Shown here piece after piece: positions 1 through 8,306 of a stretch of 32,837 nucleotides of DNA (the first letter of the stretch is position 1; each line of letters opens with the position of its first letter). Origin of the DNA: Actinobacteria bacterium UBA2184 (GTDB lineage: Bacteria > Actinomycetota > Coriobacteriia > Anaerosomatales > Anaerosomataceae). The stretch covers positions 59,327 to 92,163 of the forward strand of contig DCVQ01000020.1 of assembly GCA_002328745.1 (NCBI GenBank), written 5' to 3'. The translations under genes were made by a program, and so were the position numbers. The notes beneath the pieces were generated by a model. The model saw nothing but the letters and a program-made list of their open reading frames with translations, ran no database searches and was not told where the DNA came from.

Positions 1-155
1 TCGAGGATCTTGTCGCCGGTGGTCTTGATGATCGTGAGGCTCACCGGCAGACCGGTGACGGCCTCGAGCTTGGCCTTGATGTACTCCGACTGCCACAGCG
101 CGAGCTTGCTGCCGCGCGTGCCGATGACGAGTCTCTTACGCTCCACAGTCGCCAA
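1..155 (-). CDS. hemC: Hydroxymethylbilane synthase (porphobilinogen deaminase), N-terminal part
   Basis: Only about the first 50 codons are in the window; the gene runs off the left edge. The product joins four porphobilinogen units into hydroxymethylbilane in cytosolic tetrapyrrole synthesis. The visible residues contain the family's opening motif IGTRGSKLALWQSE, followed by IKTTGDKIL. The start is not certain. A TTG at 155 has an AGGGG Shine-Dalgarno six bases upstream and gives M-A-T-V-E-R-K; a GTG at 146 is the alternative, but the same ribosome site is then 15 bases away. Either start overlaps the end of hemA (stop at 138-136), so the two genes are translationally coupled. The hemA-hemC order fits the C5 heme pathway. 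Confidence 0.93.
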   Translation of the reverse strand, partial: MATVERKRLVIGTRGSKLALWQSEYIKAKLEAVTGLPVSLTIIKTTGDKIL

Positions 156-1506
156 AGGTATCCCCTGTCTCCTTCTGCTTCTCGACGATCTCGCGCGCCT
201 TCACGTTAAGCAGGTTGCGGAAGGCGCCGGGGCCGTGCTTGTCCTCTGAATCCTCCAGGCCGTAGAGCGCCCGGGCGATGTCCATGTACACGTAGCCGTC
301 CTTGCCCGCCGACGCCTTCTTGAGGCGCGCGGTGGGCCCGTGGAGCATCTTGTTCACGATGGCGCAGGTGAGCGCCTCAACGGTCTTGCGGTCCTTCTCC
401 GATAGGTCGAGCCGCTTCATGGCCTTCTCGAGCTCCATCTGGCGGATGACCTCGGCCTTGGCGCGGATGGCGGCCACGGTGGGGACGACCTCCATCGCCT
501 CCAGCCACGCGAAGAACGACGCGATCTCCTCGTCGATGATGCCCTCGGCGCGGCGCGCCTCGACCATGCGCTCTTCGAGGTTGGACTCGACGACGCCGTT
601 CAGGTCGTCGATGTCGTAGAGGAACACGCCCGAGAGGTCGTTCACGTCGGGATCGATGTCGCGCGGCACGGCGATGTCGATGAGGAACAGCGGCCGCGAG
701 CGGTGCTTGGCCGCGGGGGCCAGGTCGCGCTTGGTGATCACGTACTCGGTGGCCGCCGTGGACGAGATCACGATATCGGTCTCGCGCAGCGCGTCGTACA
801 GACGATCGTACTCGACCGCGGTGCCGCAGAATCGCTCGGCAAGCTCCTCGGCGCGGGCGAACGTGCGGTTCACAACGAGCACGCGGGCCACGCCCTGGCT
901 CACCAGGTGCTTCGCGGTCAGCTCGCTCATCTTGCCGGCGCCGAGGATGAGGATCGTGCGGCCATCGAGCGTGTCGAAGACCTTTTTCGCCAGCTCGACC
1001 GCGGCGTAGCTGATCGATACCGCGGACTCGCCGATGGCGGTCTCGGTGCGCACGCGCTTGCCCACCTCGAAGCTCTGGCGGAACAGCTTGTTGAAGGCGC
1101 GCCCGGTCGCCCCGGCGCTGAAGGCGTGATCGTACGCCTCCTTCACCTGGTGCAGGATCTGCGCCTCGCCGATCACCATAGAGTCGAGGGACGCCACGAC
1201 GCGGAAGAGGTGCCGAACGACGGCGTCACCGCTGACGACGTACAGGTACCGCACCAGTTCGTGCCGGTCGAGGTCGTGGAACGTCGCGAGGAAGTCGAGC
1301 ACGGCCTCCACGCCGCCGTCCTCGGTCGCCGCGACCGCATAGATCTCGGTGCGGTTGCACGTGGACAGGATGACCGCCTCGTTGATCTCGTCACCGCGGG
1401 TGAGCGCGGAAAGCGCTTCGGGCTGCACGTTCGCGGGGAACGTCAGCTTCTCGCGGATCTCGACGGGGGCGGTCTTGTGGCTCAGACCGACTAGCACTAG
1501 ATGCAT
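136..1506 (-). CDS. hemA: Glutamyl-tRNA reductase
   Basis: Reduces glutamyl-tRNA(Glu) to glutamate-1-semialdehyde with NADPH, the first committed step of the C5 tetrapyrrole pathway. From the ATG at 1506 it has 456 residues, normal for the family. It begins MHLVLVGLSHKTAPVEIREK. The catalytic cysteine is C50 in STCNRTE (48-54), the conserved H99 and GEAQI (113-117) follow, and the NADPH-binding GAGKMSE lies at 189-195. A C-terminal dimerisation domain rich in helices completes the protein. The reading frame stays open upstream to 1755, but that stretch looks nothing like a glutamyl-tRNA reductase, so the ATG at the conserved N-terminus is preferred although its Shine-Dalgarno is weak. The 3' end overlaps hemC. 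Upstream lie 235 bases without a recognised gene, so hemA may have its own control despite lying in the ccm operon direction. Confidence 0.97.
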   Translation of the reverse strand: MHLVLVGLSHKTAPVEIREKLTFPANVQPEALSALTRGDEINEAVILSTCNRTEIYAVAATEDGGVEAVLDFLATFHDLDRHELVRYLYVVSGDAVVRHLFRVVASLDSMVIGEAQILHQVKEAYDHAFSAGATGRAFNKLFRQSFEVGKRVRTETAIGESAVSISYAAVELAKKVFDTLDGRTILILGAGKMSELTAKHLVSQGVARVLVVNRTFARAEELAERFCGTAVEYDRLYDALRETDIVISSTAATEYVITKRDLAPAAKHRSRPLFLIDIAVPRDIDPDVNDLSGVFLYDIDDLNGVVESNLEERMVEARRAEGIIDEEIASFFAWLEAMEVVPTVAAIRAKAEVIRQMELEKAMKRLDLSEKDRKTVEALTCAIVNKMLHGPTARLKKASAGKDGYVYMDIARALYGLEDSEDKHGPGAFRNLLNVKAREIVEKQKETGDTFGDCGA

Positions 1507-1548
1507 GAGGATCGGCTCGCTTCCGTGCGTGATCGGGGTGCGGACGCA

Positions 1549-1569
1549 CGTGTCCCCTTGAGGGACACG
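1549..1569 (-). promoter_or_regulatory. Perfect 8-bp hairpin upstream of hemA
   Basis: The arms CGTGTCCC and GGGACACG pair perfectly around a five-base loop. The hairpin ends about 43 bases before the hemA start. There is no following T-run on the minus strand, so it does not look like a simple intrinsic terminator. It could be an attenuator element or an operator. The structure is read directly; the role is a guess. Confidence 0.35.
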
Positions 1570-1642
1570 AAGGATTCGGGTCGCCCCCACCGGTGCGGTG
1601 CGTTGTTGTTCAGGCAAGCAGGCCCGGCGGGGGCGGTGTGAC

Positions 1643-1658
1643 GTGCGTTGGAACGCAC
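1643..1658 (-). repeat. Inverted repeat / hairpin in hemA leader
   Basis: GTGCGTT and AACGCAC form an almost uninterrupted palindrome of 16 bases with two central bases; as RNA it would be a six-pair stem with a four-base loop. It lies about 140 bases before hemA. It may be a protein-binding site or part of a folded leader; nothing in the sequence decides between these. Confidence 0.3.
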
Positions 1659-1741
1659 CTCCTGTGCCTGTGAGTGCATCTCTATGATTCCCGAACGCCC
1701 GAAGGAGCGAACGGTGCCGAAGCGGTGTGCGGTCGCGTCGT

Positions 1742-2566
1742 TCATGCGCGCCCACCTCCCCTGCGGACAGATGCGACGTTGCGGTCGATCACGGCGTAGA
1801 AGACCTCGGGGACGAGCCCCTTGATGCGCCGGAGGAACCCGAATCCGGGCACGCTCATGAAGCGGCGGCGCTCGATGGCCCGAAGGACCACGTCGCCGAT
1901 GGCCTCGGGCGACCACGCCTGCGCCGTTCCGTTGATCTTCGCGGTCTCCGCGGGCTCGATGGCGATCTCGCGCGCGTACCCCGGCGTGTCCACGTTCGGA
2001 GGGCAGATCACGCTCACGCCGACACCGTCCGGTTTGAGCTCGTTACGAAGCACCTCGCCGAGGCCGATCACACCGAACTTCGCTGGCGAATAGCCACCGT
2101 AGCCGTAGACACCGATCAGCCCGGCTGCCGACGAGAGCATCGCGATGTGCCCGGAGCGTCGCGCGATCATCGAGGGCACGACCGCGCGTGCCGCCATGAG
2201 CGTGCCGACCAGATTGACCTCCACCTGCGAGCGAAGCTCGTCGGGCGACGTGTCGGCGAACCGCGCCGGGTAGCAGTAGCCGGCGGAGGTGACGAGCACG
2301 TCGATCGGACCGGTGAACGCCTCGGCGGTCTGAACGACCGTCGAGATCCTGTCCCAGTCCTCGACCGACGCGCTCAACGCGAGCACCTTCTGGTCCCGCG
2401 AGACGCACGAGGCCCTGACGCTCTCGCGAGCGGCTTCGAGCCGCTGCGGGTCCCGGGCGATGAGGGTGACGTGAGCGCCTCGCGCCGCCACGAGCTGGCC
2501 GACCGCGAGGCCGATACCGCTCGAACCGCCGGTGATGAGCACGTGCTTGTCGGACCACAACGTCAC
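1742..2566 (-). CDS. Short-chain dehydrogenase/reductase resembling 3-ketodihydrosphingosine reductase
   Basis: A classical SDR of 274 residues when started at the GTG at 2566, which has AGGAG ten bases upstream; the longer frame to 2659 overlaps the previous gene and lacks family sequence. The cofactor motif TGGSSGIG is at 12-19, an N118 lies in the active-site region, the catalytic serine is in SSAAG (145-149), and Tyr159-x3-Lys163 lies in YSPAKF. PPNVDTPG (189-196), the arginine near the cofactor ribose (ARDPQRL) and a C-terminal hydrophobic stretch around FLRRIKGLVPEVFYAVI recall eukaryotic 3-ketodihydrosphingosine reductase more than fatty-acid or sugar SDRs. The substrate is unknown. 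It sits between cytochrome c assembly genes and hemA, so a link to heme, quinone or lipid metabolism is possible. SDR family is sure; the specific activity is only a resemblance by eye. Confidence 0.85.
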   Translation of the reverse strand: MTLWSDKHVLITGGSSGIGLAVGQLVAARGAHVTLIARDPQRLEAARESVRASCVSRDQKVLALSASVEDWDRISTVVQTAEAFTGPIDVLVTSAGYCYPARFADTSPDELRSQVEVNLVGTLMAARAVVPSMIARRSGHIAMLSSAAGLIGVYGYGGYSPAKFGVIGLGEVLRNELKPDGVGVSVICPPNVDTPGYAREIAIEPAETAKINGTAQAWSPEAIGDVVLRAIERRRFMSVPGFGFLRRIKGLVPEVFYAVIDRNVASVRRGGGRA

Positions 2567-2579
2567 TGGGGTGCGTCTC

Positions 2580-3425
2580 CTACAGGCCGAAGAGATGGAA
2601 GCCGGATTCAACGGTGCGCGCCACGACCGCCACGATCGCCACCAGGACGAACCCCGCAAGCGCGAGATACGCGGCGGAGCGGCCCGCCCAGCCCTTCATC
2701 CAGCGAAGGAGCACGTAGCCGCCGAAGAACGCCCACACGAGACCCGCGAGCACAACGCGCGGATCGGCCCACCACAGCTCCACATCGGTCTCGATGGCGC
2801 GCAGGACGCCGAGAAGCAGCCCCGCGGAGTACGCCGGGAAGGCCCACAGGATGGAGCGGCGGGCGACCATGTCGGTCTGCGCAAGCGAGGGCATGCGCTT
2901 GAAGAGCTTGGAGGAGGTGCGGCGCTTGAGCTGCCTTTCGATAACGAGATAGGCGACCGACGCCACCGCGGCGATCGCGAACCCCGCGTTGGCGAACGCG
3001 ATGAGCGCCACGTGGATGCCGACGCGCCAGCTGTCCAGCAACTCCCGCTGATGCCCCGACAGCTCCTTGAGCACGCTGGTGCTCGCTCCGAGAAGCTGCG
3101 CGATGAGCATGAGGACGAGCGCCGCGGGCACGAGGACGGTGCCGTAGATCTTGAGCTTCCACACGTGCTCCAGCGCGAAGTACACCAGCACCAGCGCCCA
3201 CGCCATGAGTATCAGCACGTTCGCACCGGTGAGCTCGGTCCCGTCGGTCGCCGAAGACTGGAAGCCGATCGACGCGGTGTGCAGCAGGAAGCCCGCCCCG
3301 GTGAGGAACGTCGCGTACCAGGACAACGCCTGGCGCTTGTTCAGCAGGTAGTAGGCGTAGAGCACGGTCGCGCCGGCATAGCTCGCCATGGCAAGCCAGA
3401 ATGCGACGAATGCTATCTGCGACAC
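2580..3425 (-). CDS. HemX/CcsA-like cytochrome c assembly membrane protein
   Basis: An integral membrane protein of 281 residues with about eight hydrophobic segments, starting at a GTG with a GGAAGGAG ribosome site. It belongs to the CcsA/CcmC/HemX group. It carries the tryptophan-rich WWADPR motif at 218-223, a shortened relative of the WWD heme-handling motif, and conserved histidines H49, H138 (in WRVGIHVAL) and H277. HemX proteins are typically encoded just before hemA and, in Bacillus, influence glutamyl-tRNA reductase level; CcsA proteins export and present heme to apocytochromes. Here it lies in a Ccm operon upstream of hemA, so either role fits. I infer heme handling at the membrane; I cannot tell HemX from CcsA function by sequence alone. 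Confidence 0.85.
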   Translation of the reverse strand: MSQIAFVAFWLAMASYAGATVLYAYYLLNKRQALSWYATFLTGAGFLLHTASIGFQSSATDGTELTGANVLILMAWALVLVYFALEHVWKLKIYGTVLVPAALVLMLIAQLLGASTSVLKELSGHQRELLDSWRVGIHVALIAFANAGFAIAAVASVAYLVIERQLKRRTSSKLFKRMPSLAQTDMVARRSILWAFPAYSAGLLLGVLRAIETDVELWWADPRVVLAGLVWAFFGGYVLLRWMKGWAGRSAAYLALAGFVLVAIVAVVARTVESGFHLFGL

Positions 3426-3463
3426 GGTGACTCCTTCCCGCTCGGCGTGTGCACGAGGCCGGA

Positions 3464-3673
3464 CTACTCGGCGGCGTTGCGGCGGGCGATAGCCGCCTCG
3501 AGCACCTCAAGCTGCTTGCCGAGGCCGGAGACGCGCTTGAGCGCGAACCCGATGAACGCCATCAGGCCGAGCCACAGGATCGCGTACGCTCCGGCCACGA
3601 GCGGCCAGGTCTGAAGGACGAACTTGTAGACTTCCTTCAGGGTCGGGTCCATCTGCAATGCGATCTCAGACAT
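3464..3673 (-). CDS. Small single-helix membrane protein, CcmD-like
   Basis: Sixty-nine residues from the ATG at 3673, which has GGAGGGG eight bases upstream; a GTG at 3682 in the same frame has no room for a ribosome site. One transmembrane helix (roughly residues 22-43, VAGAYAILWLGLMAFIGFAL) is followed by a basic and then coiled, charged tail ending in RRNAAE. Size, topology and position directly after ccmC match CcmD, which in E. coli bridges CcmC and the CcmAB transporter during release of holo-CcmE. CcmD proteins are poorly conserved, so the call rests mostly on context. Confidence 0.7.
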   Translation of the reverse strand: MSEIALQMDPTLKEVYKFVLQTWPLVAGAYAILWLGLMAFIGFALKRVSGLGKQLEVLEAAIARRNAAE

Positions 3674-3678
3674 CGGGG

Positions 3679-4635
3679 TCACCCCTCCAGTTCCGTCTTG
3701 GCACGCTCGATACGGTCGCGCAACTCCATCTCACCCATGCGCAGCCGGTAGATGGCATAGCCCACGAACAACATGCCGATCTGCGCGATGATGAACGTGA
3801 TGAGCATGGGCGGCTGAAGGCCACCGCTCTCGATCACGGGATGGGTCGACGGGATAAGACGCGTGATGAAGAACGAGATCGGCGCGTCGATGAACGCGAG
3901 GATGCTGAACGCCGCCGCATAGAGAGCGCGACGCTCCTCGTCCTCGACCGAGTTGCGCAAGACGAAGTACGCCACGACGAGCAGCGTCATGATGAAGTAC
4001 GTCGTGAGACGCGGCTCCCACTGCCACCACACGCCCCAGGCCGCCTTGGTCCACAGGATGCCGGTGGCCATGGTGAGCGCCACGAAGGTCATCGTGAGCT
4101 CCATCGCGATGCGCGACTTGGTGTCGTACTCGCGCTTGCGGGTCATGATGAACCGCACGCTGAAGTACGCGGCGACCGCGAAGACGATGAAGGAGATCTC
4201 GGCGATCGGCACGTGGAAGTAGAAGATCTTCTGCCCCCAGTCCGGCTTGCCGTAGTTGTAGATCTGGGCGGTCACCTCGTCGTCCTTTGTGACCTCGATG
4301 GTCTGCTCGCCCGATGCGGTCGCCACGGTCGCCAGCATCACCGCGTCGGCGCCGTCGCCCGAGCCTTCCTTCGGCTCGGCCGCCACGAGCGTGCCGGTAA
4401 CCGTGCCCTCGTCGGTGACGACCTCCACCTCGTAGCCGACGCGGTTGCCGATGTAGTCGTGCGCCAGGCGCTCGTCGATCGCCTCGGGGTGACGCGCCGA
4501 GAACGAGTACTTCGGCTGCGAGACCGTGCCGTAGTCGGGCACCGCGGCCCAGAAGAACGTGCCGATGAACGCCGCCAGAGTCAGCACGGCGCCAATGACG
4601 AGCGCTACCATCGCCCTGGTGTTCGCGGACTTCAC
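3679..4635 (-). CDS. ccmC: Heme exporter/heme-handling protein CcmC, with extra extracytoplasmic domain
   Basis: CcmC presents heme at the outer face of the membrane and loads it onto CcmE. The protein has 318 residues against about 245 in E. coli. Its WWD motif is WGVWWQWEPR (200-209), and the two heme-ligating histidines are H141 (in FYFHVP) and H265 (in STHPVIE). Six transmembrane helices are expected: one near 10-30 and five from 140 on. The extra length lies between helix 1 and the first histidine: residues about 36-132 form a soluble insertion with alternating short beta-like stretches (GYEVEV, GTVTGTL, AVMLATVATA, QTIEVT). The start is a GTG with a good ribosome site; the stop is followed closely by the ccmD-like gene, whose Shine-Dalgarno lies in the last ccmC codons. 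Confidence 0.93.
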   Translation of the reverse strand: MKSANTRAMVALVIGAVLTLAAFIGTFFWAAVPDYGTVSQPKYSFSARHPEAIDERLAHDYIGNRVGYEVEVVTDEGTVTGTLVAAEPKEGSGDGADAVMLATVATASGEQTIEVTKDDEVTAQIYNYGKPDWGQKIFYFHVPIAEISFIVFAVAAYFSVRFIMTRKREYDTKSRIAMELTMTFVALTMATGILWTKAAWGVWWQWEPRLTTYFIMTLLVVAYFVLRNSVEDEERRALYAAAFSILAFIDAPISFFITRLIPSTHPVIESGGLQPPMLITFIIAQIGMLFVGYAIYRLRMGEMELRDRIERAKTELEG

Positions 4636-4677
4636 GTGGCCTTCAGCCTCCCTCTTCTCATGTCGCGTGGGCGCGTC

Positions 4678-5381
4678 TTACGCGCCCACGATGAACTCGT
4701 ACAGGCCGTACGACGCCAGCAGCATCACCACGTCGTATCCGGCCACCCACGCCATGCCCTGCCAGAAGACCATCATCGCATCCGGACCGCCGACAATCGC
4801 GGCGTTCGTGGCCGTCACCGCGCCAAGCAGCAGCGGGTAGACGAGCGGGATGAACAGCATCGCGAGCACGAAGTCCTTGCCCGAGGTGTTGACCGACATC
4901 GTCGCCAGCAGCGTGCCGATGCCGGAGATGCCGATGGAGCCCGCCACCATCACAAGCGGGACGAGCGAGAACGCGCCGGATTCGAGGGCGTGCCCCTGCA
5001 GGAAGAGGAACGCGAACACCGGGATGGTGAGCGCCTCGACGATGAGCAGGAAGGTCAGATTGCCGACGACCTTGGCGAAGAAGATCACCGGTCGGTCGAC
5101 CGGCGAGAGCAGGAGCGCCTCGAGACACCCCTGGTCCTTCTCGTGCACGAGCGACCGGTTCAGGCCGAGCAGCGACGTGAAGATGAACGCGAGCCACAGC
5201 AGTCCGGCGGCGATGGTGCGCGGGTCGAACTCGCTCCCGGCCTGCGACAGCGCGACGAAGTACACGACCATCGTGAGCAGCGCGTAGAGGCCCATCGACA
5301 TGAGCATCTCCTTGGTGCGGAGCTCCATCACGATGTCCTTGCGCAGGATGGCGCGGAACTGGCGTCCGGAGGCGCTTGCCA

Positions 5382-5382
<1 letters not shown>
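4678..5382 (-). CDS. ccmB: Heme exporter ABC transporter permease CcmB
   Basis: Membrane subunit of the CcmABCD complex, 234 residues with six predicted helices. It begins with a basic cytoplasmic stretch (FRAILRKDIVMELRTKE) typical of CcmB, and has the loop LNRSLVHEKDQGCLEALLLSP at about 74-94, which marks the family and contacts the ATPase. The ATG overlaps the ccmA stop by one base (TGATG), so CcmA and CcmB should be made in equal amounts. The complex uses ATP to free heme-loaded CcmE from CcmC; it is probably not the heme transporter itself (family knowledge). Confidence 0.95.
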
Positions 5383-6113
<731 letters not shown>

Positions 6114-6123
6114 AGGAGACAGC

Positions 6124-8265
6124 CTACGCCGCGGCCTGCAACTGGCGCTTCGGCCACGCGGCGAGACCGCTGCCGATGATCGTGATGCCGAAACCGACCC
6201 ACACCCACCACTGCAGCGGGAAGAACTTCACGGTGAAGTACGCGGCGTTTGCGTCGTAGCCGTCGAGCGAGATGAAGATGTCCTTGAGAGGCTCGCTCAC
6301 GATTGCGACGTGCGAAGTGGTCTGGCCGCTCCGGGTCTTCCTGATCTGCGGCTCCGCGATCCTGGTCGCGCCGTCCGGCGCCTTCACCCCGAGCTCGAGG
6401 ACCGTGTACGTGTCGCCCACGCCCTTGTTGCCGTCCGCGTCGACCGGGACGTTCTTCTCCACCGGATACAGGTCCCGGTACGTGATCTCGTAACCCGCGA
6501 TCTCGTAGGTGCCGGCCGGATCATCCTCGAGGAGAGCGACCGAGGCATTCTGGTCGGAGAGGACGAACATCGTCGAGCCCACGAGGCCGACCAGGATGAC
6601 GCCCATGCCGATGTGCGTGAGGTAGCCGCCGCTTTGCGTGCGGGCACGCATCACGATCCAACCGAAAGCCGAGAGGGCCGAGGTGCCGGTAGCTGATGCG
6701 CGCTTGCGTGCGCCGTCGATGAACAGCCAGACCGGCAGGCCGATCGCGTAGCCGGCGACCACGACGCCCGAGATCGCCAGGAAGTGATGCCACCATGGCG
6801 GCGTGTTGCGGTACGCGAGCGCCGCCGAGTCGTAGAACGGCAGCATGCCGTAGACGTAGGTCGCGACGAGCCCTGCAGCAAGCACGCTGCCGATGACGAT
6901 CGGCATCTTGCCGCGCTCCCAGAGCTTCTTCCAGTCGCCGCCGCCCCACGCGAGAATCGGACATGCGGTCATCACGAGGATGTAGAAGATGCCGAGCGGT
7001 CGGGCCAGTGCGTCGTAGGACGATGCCGGGATGGTCTTACCGCCGAGCGGCATCCAGCTCGGGAACGCGGAGGCCATCGTCATGTACGCGACCAGCACGC
7101 CTGCGATGAGCATGATGACGTTGTTGAAGTAGTACGAACCTTCCTTCGAGATTATGCGCTCGAAGCCGTCGCCGTCCGAGCGGAGGTCCTGCCAGCGCAC
7201 GAGCACTCCGATGCCCATCGCCAGGAGAGAGCCGACCATCATCGATAGGAACAGCCAGAACGACAGCGAGTCCTCGTTGAAGGCGTGGACCGACTGCACG
7301 ATGCCCGACCGCGTGATGAAGGTGCCGAGCAGGACGAACACGAACGTGATGGCGGCCATCATCATCGTCCACGCCTTGAAACCGCCACGACGGCGGTACA
7401 CCGTCATCGAGTGCACGAGGCCGACGCCGGTGAGCCATGGGAGCAGCGACGCGTTCTCCACCGGGTCCCAGGCCCAGTAACCGCCGAACGCGAGCTCGTA
7501 GTACGCCCACACCGACCCGAGGCCGATACCGATACCGAGCAGCAGCCACGAGAACACGGTGATGCGGTCGGTCAGCTGGACCCAGCGCTTGGAGACGTCA
7601 CCCGTGATGAGCGAGGCGAGCGCGAACGCGAAGGGGACGGCAAGGCCCGCGTAGCCGATGAACAGCGTCGGCGGATGGAGCACCATCGCCCAGGTCTCGA
7701 GAAGCGGGTTCATCGACAGGCTCGTGAGCAGCGTCCCGCTGGCATCCACGAGCACGCCCCATGACTGACCGGAGACGGGGTGGATGAACGCTTCCCCGGC
7801 AACGACCGCCACGAACGGGTTGTTCTGCTCGACGAAGAGCGCCGCAAGGAAGAAGAGCTGCACGAAGTTGAGCACCGCGAGACCCACCGAGCCGACCCGG
7901 TCCTCGTTCTTCATGAACTTGTAGGAGATGTACGCGCCGTACAGCGAGAGCACCCACGCCCAGAAGAGCAGCGAACCCTCCCTGCCGGCCCAGACGCCTG
8001 AAAGCCGGTAGAGCCACGCCCACGAGCCGGTGAGCGTCGGATGGTTCTGGATCACGTACCAAAGCGACCAGTTCTCGGTGAGGAACGCCACCGCGAGCAA
8101 CGTGACCGCCAGCGTGAGGAACCCTGCCGTCACGAAGGTGAGGATGTGCCCGACCGTCCGGGCGGAAGAACCGCTCCTGCCGCCTGTCGCTATCGCGACG
8201 ATGGAGCCGACTGTCGCGATGCTGGCAAAAGCCAGGAGCAGGTCACCGATCTGTGCAGGGTTCAT
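6124..8265 (-). CDS. ccmF: Cytochrome c heme lyase subunit CcmF
   Basis: Large membrane protein of 713 residues that moves heme from holo-CcmE to apocytochrome c. The WWD motif is WAWDPVENASLLPWL (264-278), preceded by WAGREGSLLFWAW (92-104). The four conserved histidines can be picked out as H197 (in VLHPPTLF), H285 (VHSM), H327 (SVHAFN) and H551 (LTHIGM). About 15 membrane segments are expected, with a soluble extracytoplasmic domain of beta character at about 580-680, before the last helix. In classical systems CcmF works with CcmH and CcmI; neither is encoded in this window, so CcmF may act alone or with an unlinked partner. It starts 41 bases after the CcmE-like gene. Confidence 0.96.
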   Translation of the reverse strand: MNPAQIGDLLLAFASIATVGSIVAIATGGRSGSSARTVGHILTFVTAGFLTLAVTLLAVAFLTENWSLWYVIQNHPTLTGSWAWLYRLSGVWAGREGSLLFWAWVLSLYGAYISYKFMKNEDRVGSVGLAVLNFVQLFFLAALFVEQNNPFVAVVAGEAFIHPVSGQSWGVLVDASGTLLTSLSMNPLLETWAMVLHPPTLFIGYAGLAVPFAFALASLITGDVSKRWVQLTDRITVFSWLLLGIGIGLGSVWAYYELAFGGYWAWDPVENASLLPWLTGVGLVHSMTVYRRRGGFKAWTMMMAAITFVFVLLGTFITRSGIVQSVHAFNEDSLSFWLFLSMMVGSLLAMGIGVLVRWQDLRSDGDGFERIISKEGSYYFNNVIMLIAGVLVAYMTMASAFPSWMPLGGKTIPASSYDALARPLGIFYILVMTACPILAWGGGDWKKLWERGKMPIVIGSVLAAGLVATYVYGMLPFYDSAALAYRNTPPWWHHFLAISGVVVAGYAIGLPVWLFIDGARKRASATGTSALSAFGWIVMRARTQSGGYLTHIGMGVILVGLVGSTMFVLSDQNASVALLEDDPAGTYEIAGYEITYRDLYPVEKNVPVDADGNKGVGDTYTVLELGVKAPDGATRIAEPQIRKTRSGQTTSHVAIVSEPLKDIFISLDGYDANAAYFTVKFFPLQWWVWVGFGITIIGSGLAAWPKRQLQAAA

Positions 8266-8306
8266 GCGTCAACTCCGTTCGACACGGGACGTAGCGTGAT
8301 ACGGGT

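Larger units (their letters stand above)
1507..1741 (-). other. hemA leader / intergenic region with hairpins
   Basis: This gap of 235 bases separates the dehydrogenase gene from hemA, while most neighbouring genes overlap or nearly touch. On the transcribed (minus) strand it can form two clear hairpins, at 1643-1658 and 1549-1569. An 82-codon open frame, from an ATG at 1745 that overlaps the previous stop as ATGA down to 1497, spans the gap and has a good Shine-Dalgarno. Its third-codon G+C (roughly 73% by hand count) looks lower than in neighbouring genes and its sequence is rich in Arg, Ser and Ala without a recognisable fold. I therefore lean to untranslated leader rather than gene. No known riboswitch consensus is visible. 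Confidence 0.4.

Noticed and set aside
1507..1741. T-box riboswitch for tRNA(Glu) upstream of hemA
   Set aside because: It would make biological sense, and a GGTGG stretch followed by a CGTGTCCC hairpin is superficially similar, but the conserved TGGNACCGCG core is missing.
1507..1755. N-terminal extension of hemA to 1755
   Set aside because: The extra 83 residues do not match glutamyl-tRNA reductase, whose conserved N-terminus begins exactly at the ATG at 1506.
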